A stretch of DNA of 64,000 nucleotides, from positions 20,153 to 84,152 of the forward strand of contig CAMLQY010000009.1 of NCBI GenBank assembly GCA_946482365.1, given 5' to 3'. The stretch comes from an uncultured Actinomycetes bacterium (GTDB lineage: Bacteria > Actinomycetota > Thermoleophilia > Solirubrobacterales > 70-9). Shown one piece after another: positions 1 through 7,995 of this stretch. A program made the translations under genes and the position numbers. Position 1 is the first letter of the stretch. Each line of letters begins with the position of its first letter. A model generated the notes under the pieces. That model did not search any database. It was given only the letters and a program-made list of their open reading frames with translations, and had not been told where the DNA came from.

Positions 1-1
1 G

Positions 2-379
2 TTCCAGGACGCGGTCGTCAAGGGGCACTACAGCATCACGGACCTGATGACCCTGCTCAAGGAGGTGGTCCGGGAGCAGAACGACGCAGACCTCGAGCAC
101 AAAAGGCAGCATGGGCGCGAACGGCGGGAGCTCTTCGAGCAGCAGCTCACCGAGCTGAAGGCAAGCTCCGGCGAGTTCAGGGAAGAACGCAAGCGGGTCA
201 TGAACCTGATCACGCTCTGCGTCGTCGCCCTGGTCCTGTGCGCCTGCCTGACGGCGGTCTTCGCCAGGTCCTGGATCCTTCCCGGGGCGGGGGCCTGCGC
301 CGCCCTGGTCGCCGCGATCGGCGTCCTCACCGGCCTCCGCGCCCAGATCACCAAGGGCGATCAGCCTCACTTGCCCTAG
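2..379 (+). CDS. Membrane protein with cytoplasmic helical N-region (5' end outside window)
   Basis: The reading frame is open from the first bases of the window, so the true start is probably upstream; the first internal ATG is at 47. The visible C-terminal part has a charged, helix-prone stretch rich in Glu, Lys and Arg (roughly the first 60 residues after position 47), followed by two hydrophobic segments separated by a short Pro/Gly turn, which predicts a two-pass membrane hairpin near the C terminus. No family could be recognised. It ends about 40 bases before a strong promoter that starts the next transcript unit. Confidence 0.6.
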   Translation, partial: FQDAVVKGHYSITDLMTLLKEVVREQNDADLEHKRQHGRERRELFEQQLTELKASSGEFREERKRVMNLITLCVVALVLCACLTAVFARSWILPGAGACAALVAAIGVLTGLRAQITKGDQPHLP

Positions 380-417
380 CCGCGGCCGAACCTCACGTTT
401 GGTCGAGCGACCGGAGC

Positions 418-446
418 TTGACACAGGAAAATAAACAGGCTATTTT
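418..446 (+). promoter_or_regulatory. Near-consensus sigma70-type promoter
   Basis: TTGACA (418-423) and TATTTT (441-446) are separated by exactly 17 bases inside an AT-rich island (about 418-475) that stands out in this GC-rich window. It would start a transcript near 453, reading into the 19-codon ORF at 541. The same stretch leaves 380-417 as ordinary spacer in which nothing is seen. Confidence 0.7.
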
Positions 447-540
447 TTTTCATTAAAATACCTGAATATTTATAGCCAGCCCTCGGCGAACTCACGCACC
501 GCAAGGCGATTTTCATCGTCCATAACGAAAGGAGGAAGAC

Positions 541-600
541 ATGGAACTCGTTCCCGTGAAGAACGTGGCCCCGTTGATTTCCATCGGCAAGGGCGCTTAA
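541..600 (+). CDS. Putative 19-residue microprotein
   Basis: A complete short ORF encodes MELVPVKNVAPLISIGKGA. It is preceded by a strong Shine-Dalgarno sequence (AAAGGAGGAAG ending five bases or fewer before the ATG) and lies about 90 bases downstream of a near-consensus promoter. A GAAA-tetraloop hairpin follows at 610-625. The product has no Cys, no signal peptide and no obvious leader/core layout; it is mildly amphipathic with a Lys near the C terminus. I do not recognise a family. It could be a small functional peptide, a leader peptide, or the translated part of a small RNA. Initiation signals are far better than for most genes here, which argues that it is translated. Confidence 0.5.
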   Translation: MELVPVKNVAPLISIGKGA

Positions 601-609
601 CGCGACACA

Positions 610-625
610 CGAGTCGAAAGACTCG
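610..625 (+). terminator. GAAA-tetraloop hairpin after the 19-codon ORF
   Basis: CGAGTC (610-615), loop GAAA, GACTCG (620-625): a perfect 6-bp stem closed by a stable GNRA tetraloop, ten bases after the microprotein stop. No T-run follows, so it may be a transcript 3' end stabiliser or a weak terminator between this unit and the convergent HAD gene. Confidence 0.35.
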
Positions 626-657
626 AGCCGCGCCGGCGGTCGCCGTCGACGAAATAG

Positions 658-1299
658 CTAGGCGAGCGCGGCGCGGATCTCGGGGATCGCCTGTTCGTTG
701 TCCTGGAAGTGGACGGCGTGCAGCCCGGCTTTGCGGGCGCCTTCGACGTTGACGAGGACGTCGTCGACGAAGAGGCAGGACGCGGCCGGCTTGGCGATTC
801 GCTCCAAGGTCAGCTCGTAGATCCGCGATTCGGGCTTGCGGCAGCCGACGAAGGCCGAGTCGACGACCGTCTCGAAGATCTCGTCGACCGGCAGCATCGA
901 GCGCCACAGCGGCTCCCACTCGCGCACGTTGTTCGTCAGCATCGCCATCAGGTGGCCCTCGGCCTTCAGCTCCCGCATCAGCTCGATCATCTCCGGGTTC
1001 GGTTCGAGCGCCTCGAAGTAGATCTCCTTGAAGCGGTGCATCTCCGGCCGGTGGCCGAGCAGCGGCTCGAGGCACTCGGTGAGCTGGTCGAGGAACGCGA
1101 CCTCGGTGATCTCGCCCCGCTCCATCTCGAAGAGCGGGTTCTCGCCGTTCGCCTCGGCCGCGGCCTGCATCGCCTTGCCGAGAGTCTCGGTCGTGATCCC
1201 GGTCTGGTCCTGGAAGGCCATGAACGACTGGATCAGCGGCGAGGTCAGCACGCCGCCGAAGTCGGAGACGATCGTGTCGATCCTGCGACCCTCAGCCAT
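658..1299 (-). CDS. HAD-superfamily hydrolase (subclass IA)
   Basis: 213 aa, the usual size for a HAD-IA phosphatase or dehalogenase-like enzyme. The N terminus carries the motif I region SDFGGVL, with the nucleophilic Asp near residue 13. The Asp normally found two positions later (acid/base in phosphatases) is Gly. Motif II (MLTNN near residue 120), motif III Lys (CRKPES near 154) and motif IV (FVDDV near 178) are all present. This replacement is common in FGGV-type HADs and makes the substrate uncertain. It is the second gene of a two-gene minus-strand operon, overlapping the preceding gene by 8 bases. Confidence 0.85.
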   Translation of the reverse strand: MAEGRRIDTIVSDFGGVLTSPLIQSFMAFQDQTGITTETLGKAMQAAAEANGENPLFEMERGEITEVAFLDQLTECLEPLLGHRPEMHRFKEIYFEALEPNPEMIELMRELKAEGHLMAMLTNNVREWEPLWRSMLPVDEIFETVVDSAFVGCRKPESRIYELTLERIAKPAASCLFVDDVLVNVEGARKAGLHAVHFQDNEQAIPEIRAALA

Positions 1300-1684
1300 C
1301 CCGGGAGACCACCTCGTAGTGGCCGAGGCCTTCGCGCCCCTCGAGCGACCAGCGGAAGAAGGCGATCTGGCCCTTCAGGCCCGGGTGGCTCACCGCGCTG
1401 GAGTTGATCAGCGTGCCGGCGCCCCGCAGCGGCTGGCCCTCCTCGTCGTCCAGCCACAGCTCCAGCGTCGCCCGCCGCTGCACCCCGTCGGGCCCGTACT
1501 CGGTCGAGAGCAGCGTCTCGGAGACCTCGACCGGCGCCCCGTCGGCGCCGCAGAGGACCGCGGCGACGTGCTCCTCGCCGTGCCCGCCCGCCCGCTCGGG
1601 CCGGACCGCGCTCAGCGCCAGCAGCCCCCCGTCGGAGAAGGCGATCCCGATCGACCGCCGCACGATCTGTCCCTCGCTGCCCAT
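1292..1684 (-). CDS. Hypothetical protein, beta-rich, upstream partner of the HAD hydrolase
   Basis: 130 aa, no signal peptide or membrane segment. The pattern of alternating short strands (IGIAFSDGGLLALSA, ATLELWLDD, HYEVVSR) suggests an all-beta fold. I do not recognise the family. It overlaps the HAD gene by 8 bases, so the two are probably co-translated and functionally linked. A 19-base interrupted palindrome lies in the short divergent spacer ahead of it. Confidence 0.65.
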   Translation of the reverse strand: MGSEGQIVRRSIGIAFSDGGLLALSAVRPERAGGHGEEHVAAVLCGADGAPVEVSETLLSTEYGPDGVQRRATLELWLDDEEGQPLRGAGTLINSSAVSHPGLKGQIAFFRWSLEGREGLGHYEVVSRDG

Positions 1685-1706
1685 CGGGCGGGAAGCCTAA
1701 TGACCG

Positions 1707-1725
1707 GCCGGACATTGGGTCCGGC
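1707..1725. promoter_or_regulatory. Interrupted palindrome in divergent spacer (operator candidate)
   Basis: GCCGGAC (1707-1713), spacer ATTGG, GTCCGGC (1719-1725): perfect 7-bp arms in the 53-base gap between the HAD operon (minus) and the SufT-like gene (plus). Its size and position fit a dimeric repressor site controlling one or both directions. Confidence 0.4.
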
Positions 1726-1737
1726 TACGATGCCGTC

Positions 1738-2052
1738 ATGGCCGAAGACACCGCCGTCCTGACCGAAGACGACGTCCTCGAGGCGCTCGAGGAGGTGATC
1801 GACCCCGAGCTGGGGCTCGACTTCGTCTCGCTCGGCCTCGTCTACGACGTCGAGATCGAGGGTGAGGAGGTCTTCGTCACCTTCACCCTGACGACCCCCG
1901 CCTGCCCGATCGGCCCCCAGGTCTCCGAGCAGATGAAGGAGTTCGTCGGCGACCTCCCGGGAGTCTCCGCCGTCCACCCGAAGATGATCTTCGACCCCCC
2001 CTGGAGCCCCGAGATGATGAGCGACGACGCCAAGTTCGCGCTCGGGTTCTAG
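1738..2052 (+). CDS. sufT: MIP18/DUF59 family Fe-S assembly factor, SufT-like
   Basis: 104 aa, a single DUF59 (MIP18) domain covering nearly the whole protein. The signature TTPACP (around residues 58-63, with the conserved Cys) and the leading VIDPELGLDFVSLGLVYDV block are typical. Members act in maturation of Fe-S proteins (SufT) or as PaaD-like accessory factors. The suf operons lie 6 kb away on the opposite strand, so the sufT assignment is by family and genome context rather than operon membership. It stands alone, divergent from the HAD operon and convergent with fxsA, with a hairpin between. Confidence 0.8.
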   Translation: MAEDTAVLTEDDVLEALEEVIDPELGLDFVSLGLVYDVEIEGEEVFVTFTLTTPACPIGPQVSEQMKEFVGDLPGVSAVHPKMIFDPPWSPEMMSDDAKFALGF

Positions 2053-2058
2053 CCACCC

Positions 2059-2095
2059 TGGCGCAAAGCTCGTAGATAGTCCGACTTTCGCGCCA
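2059..2095. terminator. Bidirectional terminator-like hairpin
   Basis: TGGCGCAAAG (2059-2068) pairs with CTTTCGCGCCA (2085-2095) with one bulged base, between two convergent genes. The 3' side contains GTCCGACTTTCGCG, also found on the minus strand near 63910-63923. Confidence 0.5.
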
Positions 2096-2103
2096 TTACG
2101 AGC

Positions 2104-2574
2104 TCAGCCCTGCAAGCGCGGGTCCTCCGCGTCGACCTCCTCTGCTGTCGCCTCGAAGTCGTAGTCGCGCCTCGGCGCCCCAGGGCCCCTCGGCCCCGGC
2201 ATGCCCACGACCACGAAGCGCCGGGCGACGACGCCGCGAAGCAGGCGCCGGACGATCGCGCGGGTCGGCGGGATCAGGAAGATGAGGCCGACGACGTCGG
2301 TGACGAAGCCGGGGGTGAGCAGGAGGGTGCCGCCGATCGCGATCAGCAGGCCGTCGGCCACCTCGCGGCCGGGGAAGCGGCGCTCGGCCAGCGCCAGGTT
2401 GAAGCGGCGCCAGGCGCCGCGGCCCTGGTGGCGCAGCAGCAGCGAGCCGAGCAGGGCGTCGGCGAGGAGCAGCGCGATCGTCGGCCAGACGCCGATCAGC
2501 GAGCCGATCTGGATGATCACGTAGAGCTCGACGATCGGGACGACGATGAAGAGGGCGACGAGCAGGACGGCCAC
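2104..2574 (-). CDS. fxsA: FxsA family membrane protein
   Basis: 156 aa from a GTG at 2574, which begins two bases after the stop of the acyltransferase gene; longer frames on this strand are shadows. Hydrophobic segments occur at about residues 1-20, 25-45 and 70-100. The family signatures PIVELYVIIQIG and LLTPGFVTDVVGL with a following PPTR are all present, so the assignment is firm. FxsA is an inner-membrane protein best known for easing exclusion of phage T7 in E. coli when overproduced; its normal role is not established. The C-terminal tail is short and acidic. Tight spacing indicates co-transcription with the WS/DGAT gene. Confidence 0.85.
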   Translation of the reverse strand: MAVLLVALFIVVPIVELYVIIQIGSLIGVWPTIALLLADALLGSLLLRHQGRGAWRRFNLALAERRFPGREVADGLLIAIGGTLLLTPGFVTDVVGLIFLIPPTRAIVRRLLRGVVARRFVVVGMPGPRGPGAPRRDYDFEATAEEVDAEDPRLQG

Positions 2575-2576
2575 GG

Positions 2577-3989
2577 TCAGGCGGGGGCGACGGCGCTCGC
2601 CGCCTCCTCCAGCTCGGCCAAGGAGCGGTTGAGGCCGGCGGCGAAGTCTTCGACGTCCTCCATCGAGTCGTAGTCGGCGAGCAGGCCGAAGCCGACACGG
2701 CCGTTGTAGCTCATGATCGCCACCGCCAGCGCGTGGTTCTGCGGCAGGAAGGCGACCGGGAAGACCTCCTCCAGCTCGCGACCGAGCACGTAGAGCGGCA
2801 GCTGGGGGCCGGGCACGTTGGTGACGATCAGGTTGAAGAGCCGGGTCGAGAAGTTGACCCGCGAGGCCTGCGCCAGCAGGGTCGGCGGCGCGAAGTCGTT
2901 GAAGCGGGCGATCACTTCGGCTCCGAGCGCCTGCTTGGAGCGCTTCAGCCCCTCCATCTGCTCGCTGACGACCCGCAGTCGCCGCACCGGGTCCTCGACG
3001 TAGACGGGGAGCGGCCCCCGCATCGCCGCGATCCGGTTGCCGAGGTCGCCCCGCTCGTCCTGCGTGCGGATCGAGACCGGCACCAGGGCACGCAGCTCCA
3101 GGCCCTCGGTGCGGATGCCGCGGCCGTGCAGCCACTCGCGCAGGGCGCCGGTGACCACGGCGAGCACGACGTCGTTGACGGTGCCGCCCAGGGCGTCCTT
3201 GATCCGCTTGAAGGTGGTCAGCTCCGAGCGCGCCCAGGTGAAGCGCCGGTGCGGGCCGATCGGCTGGTTCAGCGGCACGTCGGGCGCCGGGTCGGCGAAG
3301 GCGCCGACCACCTCTCCCAGGCCCTCGACCGCCTCGCCCAGGCGCCGCGCGGCCGACTCCGGGTTGCGCACCGCCTCGACCGCGCGCTCGAGCAGCTTCA
3401 CCGGTGCGGCGGCGGCGTCGACCGCGCCCCGCGCCATCAGCTGGGCGGTGGTCGGCTCGGGCGACGGTACCCAGCCGTCTTCGCTCGTTGCCGGCTCGGG
3501 CACCGGCTCGAGGTCGAAGAGCACGGTGCCGATGTCGACGCCGGAGATGCCGTCGACCATCGCATGGTGGGTCTTGGTCAGGAGGGCGAAGCGGTCGCGC
3601 TCCAGCCCCTGCACCAGCCACAGCTCCCAGAGCGGCTTTTGGCGGTCGAGCTGCTGCGAGAAGACGCGGGCGGCGAGGCGCTTCAGCTGCTGTTCGCCAC
3701 CCGGCTCGGGCAGCGCCGTGTGACGGATGTGGTAGGTGAGGTTGAAGTTGACGTCGTCGGCCCAGAGCGGGCGTCCCGCCTCCAGCGGCGGCACGACGAT
3801 GCGCTGGCGGAAGCGCGGCACCTGCTCGAGGCGGCCGCGCACGTGCTCGACCAGGTCGACGTACTTCGGCGGCGGGCCCTCGAAGACGAGGATCGCGCCG
3901 ACGTGCATGTGGCTCGCCGAGCTCTCGTTGGTCAGGAACGAGGCGTCGACGGCGGTCAGGCGGTCGAGGTGCCGTCCTTGGGTTGCCAT
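2577..3989 (-). CDS. Wax ester synthase/diacylglycerol acyltransferase (WS/DGAT family)
   Basis: 470 aa, the normal length for this family. The catalytic HHxxxDG motif is HHAMVDG at residues 141-147, and the second conserved block NDVVLAVVTGALR lies in the C-terminal half. These enzymes esterify acyl-CoA to long-chain alcohols or diacylglycerol, making storage wax esters or triacylglycerol at the membrane/lipid-body interface, and are typically multiplied in Actinobacteria. It starts 26 bases from the divergent ispH start, so the two promoters must overlap or one message is nearly leaderless. fxsA follows directly downstream. Confidence 0.9.
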   Translation of the reverse strand: MATQGRHLDRLTAVDASFLTNESSASHMHVGAILVFEGPPPKYVDLVEHVRGRLEQVPRFRQRIVVPPLEAGRPLWADDVNFNLTYHIRHTALPEPGGEQQLKRLAARVFSQQLDRQKPLWELWLVQGLERDRFALLTKTHHAMVDGISGVDIGTVLFDLEPVPEPATSEDGWVPSPEPTTAQLMARGAVDAAAAPVKLLERAVEAVRNPESAARRLGEAVEGLGEVVGAFADPAPDVPLNQPIGPHRRFTWARSELTTFKRIKDALGGTVNDVVLAVVTGALREWLHGRGIRTEGLELRALVPVSIRTQDERGDLGNRIAAMRGPLPVYVEDPVRRLRVVSEQMEGLKRSKQALGAEVIARFNDFAPPTLLAQASRVNFSTRLFNLIVTNVPGPQLPLYVLGRELEEVFPVAFLPQNHALAVAIMSYNGRVGFGLLADYDSMEDVEDFAAGLNRSLAELEEAASAVAPA

Positions 3990-4015
3990 CGTCCTAGGCT
4001 AGCTACTCTGCAGCT

Positions 4016-4984
4016 ATGCCCTCTGCCGACACCGCAGCCCCGAAACGGGTCCTGCTCGCAGCGCCGCGCGGCTACTGCGCCGGCGTTGATCGGGCGGTGC
4101 AAACGGTGGAGCGGGCGCTCGAGCTCCACGGCGCCCCGATCTACGTGCGCAAGGAGATCGTCCACAACAAGCACGTGGTGGAGGAGCTGTCCAAGCGCGG
4201 CGCGATCTTCGTCGAGGAGGAGAGCGAGGTGCCGGAGGGGGAGATGGTCGTCTTCTCCGCCCACGGGGTCGCGCCGGCGGTCCACGAAAACGCCGCCGCA
4301 CGCAACCTGCGCACGATCGACGCCACCTGCCCGCTGGTGACCAAGGTCCACGTCTCCGCCCGCCGCTTCGCCGCCGAGGGCTACACGATCGTGATGATCG
4401 GCCACGACGGCCACGAGGAGGTGGAAGGGACCACCGGCGAGGCGCCGGAGAGCATCGTCCTGATCGAAACCGCCGACGAAGTCGAGGCACTCGAGGTCCC
4501 CGACCCCGAGAAAGTCGCCTTCATCACGCAGACCACGCTCTCGGTCGACGAGACCGCCGAGGTGATCGCCGCCCTGCGTGCCAAGTTCCCCGCGATCGTC
4601 AGCTCCAAGTCCGACGACATCTGTTACGCGACCACGAACCGCCAGATCGCCGTCAAGCAGCTCGCCCGCGAGTGCGACCTGGTCCTCGTCATCGGCTCGA
4701 CCAACTCCTCCAACTCGAATCGTCTGGTCGAGGTCGCGCGCGAGCACGGTGCCGCCTCGCACCTGATCGACAATCACACCCAGGTCGCGCAGGAGTGGCT
4801 CGAGGGTGTGGAGACGGTCGGCATCACCTCTGGTGCCAGCGCACCCGAGGAGCTGGTCGAGCGCCTGGTCGAGCTCTTCCGCGAGCGGGGGGCCGCGGAG
4901 GTCTCCGAGCTGCGCACGGTGCATGAGGACGTGCGGTTCATGCTGCCGAAGGAGATTCGCGAGGAGCTCTCGACGCGGGCTTAG
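4016..4984 (+). CDS. ispH: 4-hydroxy-3-methylbut-2-enyl diphosphate reductase
   Basis: 322 aa, full length. IspH carries out the last step of the MEP isoprenoid pathway, reducing HMBPP to IPP and DMAPP with a [4Fe-4S] cluster. The three cluster cysteines are visible: Cys21 (RGYCAGV), about Cys105 (DATCPLV) and about Cys203 ([11 protein letters not shown]). The substrate-binding [11 protein letters not shown] block follows. No clear Shine-Dalgarno precedes the ATG, and the gap to the divergent acyltransferase is only 26 bases, so a leaderless or very short-leader transcript is likely. The dependence on Fe-S clusters fits the nearby suf genes. Confidence 0.97.
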   Translation: MPSADTAAPKRVLLAAPRGYCAGVDRAVQTVERALELHGAPIYVRKEIVHNKHVVEELSKRGAIFVEEESEVPEGEMVVFSAHGVAPAVHENAAARNLRTIDATCPLVTKVHVSARRFAAEGYTIVMIGHDGHEEVEGTTGEAPESIVLIETADEVEALEVPDPEKVAFITQTTLSVDETAEVIAALRAKFPAIVSSKSDDICYATTNRQIAVKQLARECDLVLVIGSTNSSNSNRLVEVAREHGAASHLIDNHTQVAQEWLEGVETVGITSGASAPEELVERLVELFRERGAAEVSELRTVHEDVRFMLPKEIREELSTRA

Positions 4985-4988
4985 GCCC

Positions 4989-5804
4989 TTAGGCTCGCGG
5001 CAGCCCTGCCGCGAAGCTGACCGACCAGACTTTGAGGCCGTCCGAGGGTTCGAGCTTCAGGTGGTGGGCTTGGTGGTGTTCGTGCCCGGCCAGCTCGTAC
5101 AGGCGGGCGCCGTTTACCTGAAGCCGGCGAGGGTCGGTCCCGTCGAGGGTGACGGTGAGGGTGCCCTCGCCCTCGACGGTGGCGAAGGCGCCGCCGGCCT
5201 CGTAGTCGAGCTCCAGCTCGCCGCCTTCCCAGGGCTCCTCCCATGATCCGCCTGGGAAGACCTCCGGGGTGGGTGCCGTCACAGTGACGCCCGTGCCGTC
5301 GGTCGGGCGCAATGCCTCCATCGGTGCCGGCAGGGCGCGCAGCGCGTCGAGCTGGCGCAGCTCCTCCTGGATCGCCTCCTCGGTCGCGACGTACTCGCCC
5401 TCGCCGAAGTGGAACCAGCTGAGCGCACCGCCGGTGGTCCAGAGGAAGAGGCTGGGCCAGCCCTCGCATCCGTAGGCGTGCCAGAGGTCGCGGTCCGCGT
5501 CGATCGCGACCGGCAGCTCGACGCCGAGGTCGCGAACCCCCGCGGCGACGTTCCCGGGGTCCGAGCCGAAGGGGAAGCGGGGCGCCTGTACGCCGATCGT
5601 CCTCAACCCGGCGTCCCGGTAGCGGCGATCCCACTCGACCAGGTAGGGGAGCGTGCGCACGCTGTTGAGCTGGGAGTAGTCGAAGAAGTGGACCAGCACC
5701 GGCCCCGCCGCGGTGAGCGCCGGCATCGCCCCCGGCTTCTCGCCGATCCAGACCAGGCTGGGGGGCAGGTCCGGCGCCCCGATGTTGTCCCGTTCCGGTC
5801 GCAT
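4989..5804 (-). CDS. DipZ-like thioredoxin-fold protein lacking the CxxC motif
   Basis: 271 aa. The N-terminal half matches the thioredoxin-fold part of DipZ/TlpA-like proteins: a strand (VLVHFFDYS), the segment RTLPYLVEWDRRYRDAGL and the WPSLFLW strand. The C-terminal half resembles the carbohydrate-binding-like beta domain that follows in DipZ. The site where DipZ has a CxNC redox pair reads SQLNS, so both cysteines are missing (Gln45 and Ser48). There is no signal peptide or membrane segment, unlike full DipZ. It is therefore unlikely to be a disulfide exchanger and may be a scaffold or binding protein. Convergent with ispH, with a 4-base gap. Confidence 0.7.
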   Translation of the reverse strand: MRPERDNIGAPDLPPSLVWIGEKPGAMPALTAAGPVLVHFFDYSQLNSVRTLPYLVEWDRRYRDAGLRTIGVQAPRFPFGSDPGNVAAGVRDLGVELPVAIDADRDLWHAYGCEGWPSLFLWTTGGALSWFHFGEGEYVATEEAIQEELRQLDALRALPAPMEALRPTDGTGVTVTAPTPEVFPGGSWEEPWEGGELELDYEAGGAFATVEGEGTLTVTLDGTDPRRLQVNGARLYELAGHEHHQAHHLKLEPSDGLKVWSVSFAAGLPRA

Positions 5805-5860
5805 CGCCGAAAGCTATTGCCTTAGGAGCGCTTAAATCCTTCCGATAGATTTTCCGAGCG

Positions 5861-6097
5861 ATGTCCGAGACCCTGCTCGCGCTTGTCCCGTTGCTGCTGC
5901 TCTGCAGCTCGCTGCTGCTGGGTCACTACCCCGGCTGCGAGACGATCGTCAGGCTGGCCGAGCGGATCGGCATGCGACTGCGCCCGCGGGGCGCGGGACG
6001 GCAGGCCCACCCCCGCCCGCCCCGCTCCCACGCGGCAAGCGGCGGTCTGCTGATCGCCTTCGGCCTCGCTCAGCGGCCGCCTCCCCTCGCTCCCTGA
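5861..6097 (+). CDS. Small membrane-anchored protein
   Basis: 78 aa. An N-terminal hydrophobic helix (residues 5-22) is followed by HYPGCETIVRLAERI and a Pro/Arg-rich tail. I do not know a characterised homologue. The ribosome site is weak, but the gene is codirectional with the cupredoxin-like gene 55 bases downstream, which supports it being real. A short downstream role cannot be inferred from sequence alone. Confidence 0.5.
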   Translation: MSETLLALVPLLLLCSSLLLGHYPGCETIVRLAERIGMRLRPRGAGRQAHPRPPRSHAASGGLLIAFGLAQRPPPLAP

Positions 6098-6152
6098 GCC
6101 AAGCAGCGAAACCGGCGCGGGATCGCCCGTGTCACAACTCGAGGAGCGAACA

Positions 6153-6584
6153 ATGAATTCGAACATCGCACGCGTGGCGGCCGGCATCGCGGCCGTCGCG
6201 GTCGCAGTCCTCTTGCTGGTGGTGTTGAAGGACGACGGGGGAGGAGACGCGGAGACCACCCCGACACCGACGACCGCCACCGGCTCGGCGCCGGCCAAGC
6301 CGACGTCGCCCCCGGCGGGGACCGCGATCCCGACGATCGTCGTCGAAGGCGGCAAGCCGGTCGGCGGGGTGAGGGACCTCAGCTTCGACGAGGGGGACCG
6401 CATCCGCTTCAGGGTCGAATCCGACGTCAGCGACGAGATCCACGTGCACGGCTACGACCTGATGAAGGACGTCGAGGCCGGTGGGTCGGTGACGTTCGAC
6501 TTCCCGGCGACGATCGAAGGCGTGTTCGAGGCCGAGCTGGAGGAGCTCGAGCAGCCGATCGCGGAGCTGACCGTCAATCCATGA
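6153..6584 (+). CDS. Membrane-anchored cupredoxin-like protein
   Basis: 143 aa from the ATG at 6153, chosen over a GTG at 6129 because GAGGAG sits six bases upstream. Residues 7-25 form a signal anchor, followed by a Thr/Pro-rich linker and a C-terminal beta-sandwich domain of about 85 residues with cupredoxin-like features (IHVHGYDL, then a strand-rich end). A classical type-1 copper set (His, Cys, His, Met) is not complete: no Cys is present in the domain. The stop overlaps the next start as ATGA, so it is co-translated with the polytopic membrane protein and probably forms an extracytoplasmic partner. Confidence 0.65.
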   Translation: MNSNIARVAAGIAAVAVAVLLLVVLKDDGGGDAETTPTPTTATGSAPAKPTSPPAGTAIPTIVVEGGKPVGGVRDLSFDEGDRIRFRVESDVSDEIHVHGYDLMKDVEAGGSVTFDFPATIEGVFEAELEELEQPIAELTVNP

Positions 6585-7981
6585 CCCCCTCCCTGCTGCC
6601 GCTCGCCCATGCCCTGGGCGAGCGGGCGGACCTGCCGATCCCGACCTGGCTGTTCGCCTGGGGCGCGTCGATCGTCCTGATCGTCTCGTTCTTCGCGCTC
6701 TCGGTCGCATGGCGAACGCCGAAGTTCGAGCAGGACCGGTGGCGACCGCTCGGGGCCCGCTTCTCGCGGGCCCTGCTCGGCCGTCCCGCGCAGGCGGTGT
6801 GCGGGGCGGTGGGCGTCTTCCTGCTCGGCGTCGCGATCTATTCGGGGCTGCGGGGGACAGAGGCTCCCGACCGGAATTTCGCCCTCACCTTCGTCTTCGT
6901 CACCTGCTGGCTCGGCTTTCCGCTGTTCAGCGTCTTCCTCGGGGACGTCTTCAGGCCCTTCAACCCGTGGCGGGCGATCGGCCGTGTGGTCGGCGGGGCG
7001 TTCACGGCGCTCGCCGGCCAGCGACCCGTGCACCTGGCCTACCCGGATGCACTGGGCCGCTGGCCGGCCGCGGTCGGCCTTCTGGCCTTCGTCTGGATGG
7101 AGGTCGTCTACGGGACCAGCGGCGGGGTGGCCGTCGGCGTCTCGCCCGAGAACACGGCCACGGCTGCCCTGGTCTACACCGCGTACACGCTTTCGATGAT
7201 GGCCGTGTTCGGGGTCGAGAAGTGGTGCAGGACGGGAGAGGTCTTCTCGGTCTACTTCGGGATGTTCTCCCAGCTCGGCGCGTTCGCGGTCAGGGACGGC
7301 AGGCTCGGCAGGCGCCTGCCGCTGGCTGCGGCCTCTCACTGGGCGACGGGGCCCGGCTCCCTGGCGATGGCGATCGCCTCGATCGCCACGACCAGCTTCG
7401 ACGGCGGTCAGGAGGGAGCCTTCAAGGGGGCGATCGAGCAGACCTTCGACTGGCTCACCGGGGCCGGGCTCAGCCCGACCGCTTCGCTTCGGATCACCGA
7501 CACGATCTTCCTGCTGCTCTGCTTCGCGGGGGTGGCTGCCATCTACCTGATCGGGGTGCGGGGGATGGAGACCGTGCGCGGTGCGCCGCCGCTCGCAAAG
7601 CTCCGCTCGGGATTCGCCCACACCCTGATCCCGATCGCCTTCGCCTACCTGGTCGCTCACTACTTCAGCCTCTTCGTCTTCCAGGAGCAGGCCCAGTTCA
7701 CCTACCTGCTCTCCGACCCCCTCGGGACCGCGACGACCGACCTCTTCGGCACCGCGTCGGGGGGCATCGACTTCAACCTCCTCTCCGCCAACGCGATCTG
7801 GTACGTCCAGGTGGGGGCGCTGGTGATCGGCCACGTCGTCGGCCTGACCCTCGCCCACGACCGGGCGACTGCCTACTGGGGGGACTTTCGCCAGGCCGCG
7901 CGTTCGCAATATTGGATGCTCGCGGTCATGGTGTCCTTCACCTGCTTTGGGCTCTTTCTGCTCTCGGCTGGGAACTCATGA
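6581..7981 (+). CDS. Polytopic membrane protein (family often annotated fenitrothion hydrolase)
   Basis: 466 aa with about 10-12 hydrophobic segments. The N terminus (LPLAHALGERADLPIPTWLF) and the overall layout recall actinobacterial membrane proteins commonly labelled 'fenitrothion hydrolase' after FedA/FedB of a Burkholderia strain; that is from memory of the family, not a search. No catalytic motif of known phosphotriesterases is visible, so the enzymatic label is doubtful and a transporter or channel-like role is equally possible. It overlaps the cupredoxin-like gene by 4 bases. A structured RNA and a 49-codon membrane-protein gene sharing the LLPLAHA motif follow. Confidence 0.55.
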   Translation: MTPSLLPLAHALGERADLPIPTWLFAWGASIVLIVSFFALSVAWRTPKFEQDRWRPLGARFSRALLGRPAQAVCGAVGVFLLGVAIYSGLRGTEAPDRNFALTFVFVTCWLGFPLFSVFLGDVFRPFNPWRAIGRVVGGAFTALAGQRPVHLAYPDALGRWPAAVGLLAFVWMEVVYGTSGGVAVGVSPENTATAALVYTAYTLSMMAVFGVEKWCRTGEVFSVYFGMFSQLGAFAVRDGRLGRRLPLAAASHWATGPGSLAMAIASIATTSFDGGQEGAFKGAIEQTFDWLTGAGLSPTASLRITDTIFLLLCFAGVAAIYLIGVRGMETVRGAPPLAKLRSGFAHTLIPIAFAYLVAHYFSLFVFQEQAQFTYLLSDPLGTATTDLFGTASGGIDFNLLSANAIWYVQVGALVIGHVVGLTLAHDRATAYWGDFRQAARSQYWMLAVMVSFTCFGLFLLSAGNS

Positions 7982-7995
7982 GGCAATGAAGCCGC

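Noticed and set aside
2733..4340. 535-codon plus-strand frame
   Set aside because: Runs antisense to the WS/DGAT gene and out of frame through ispH, both certain.
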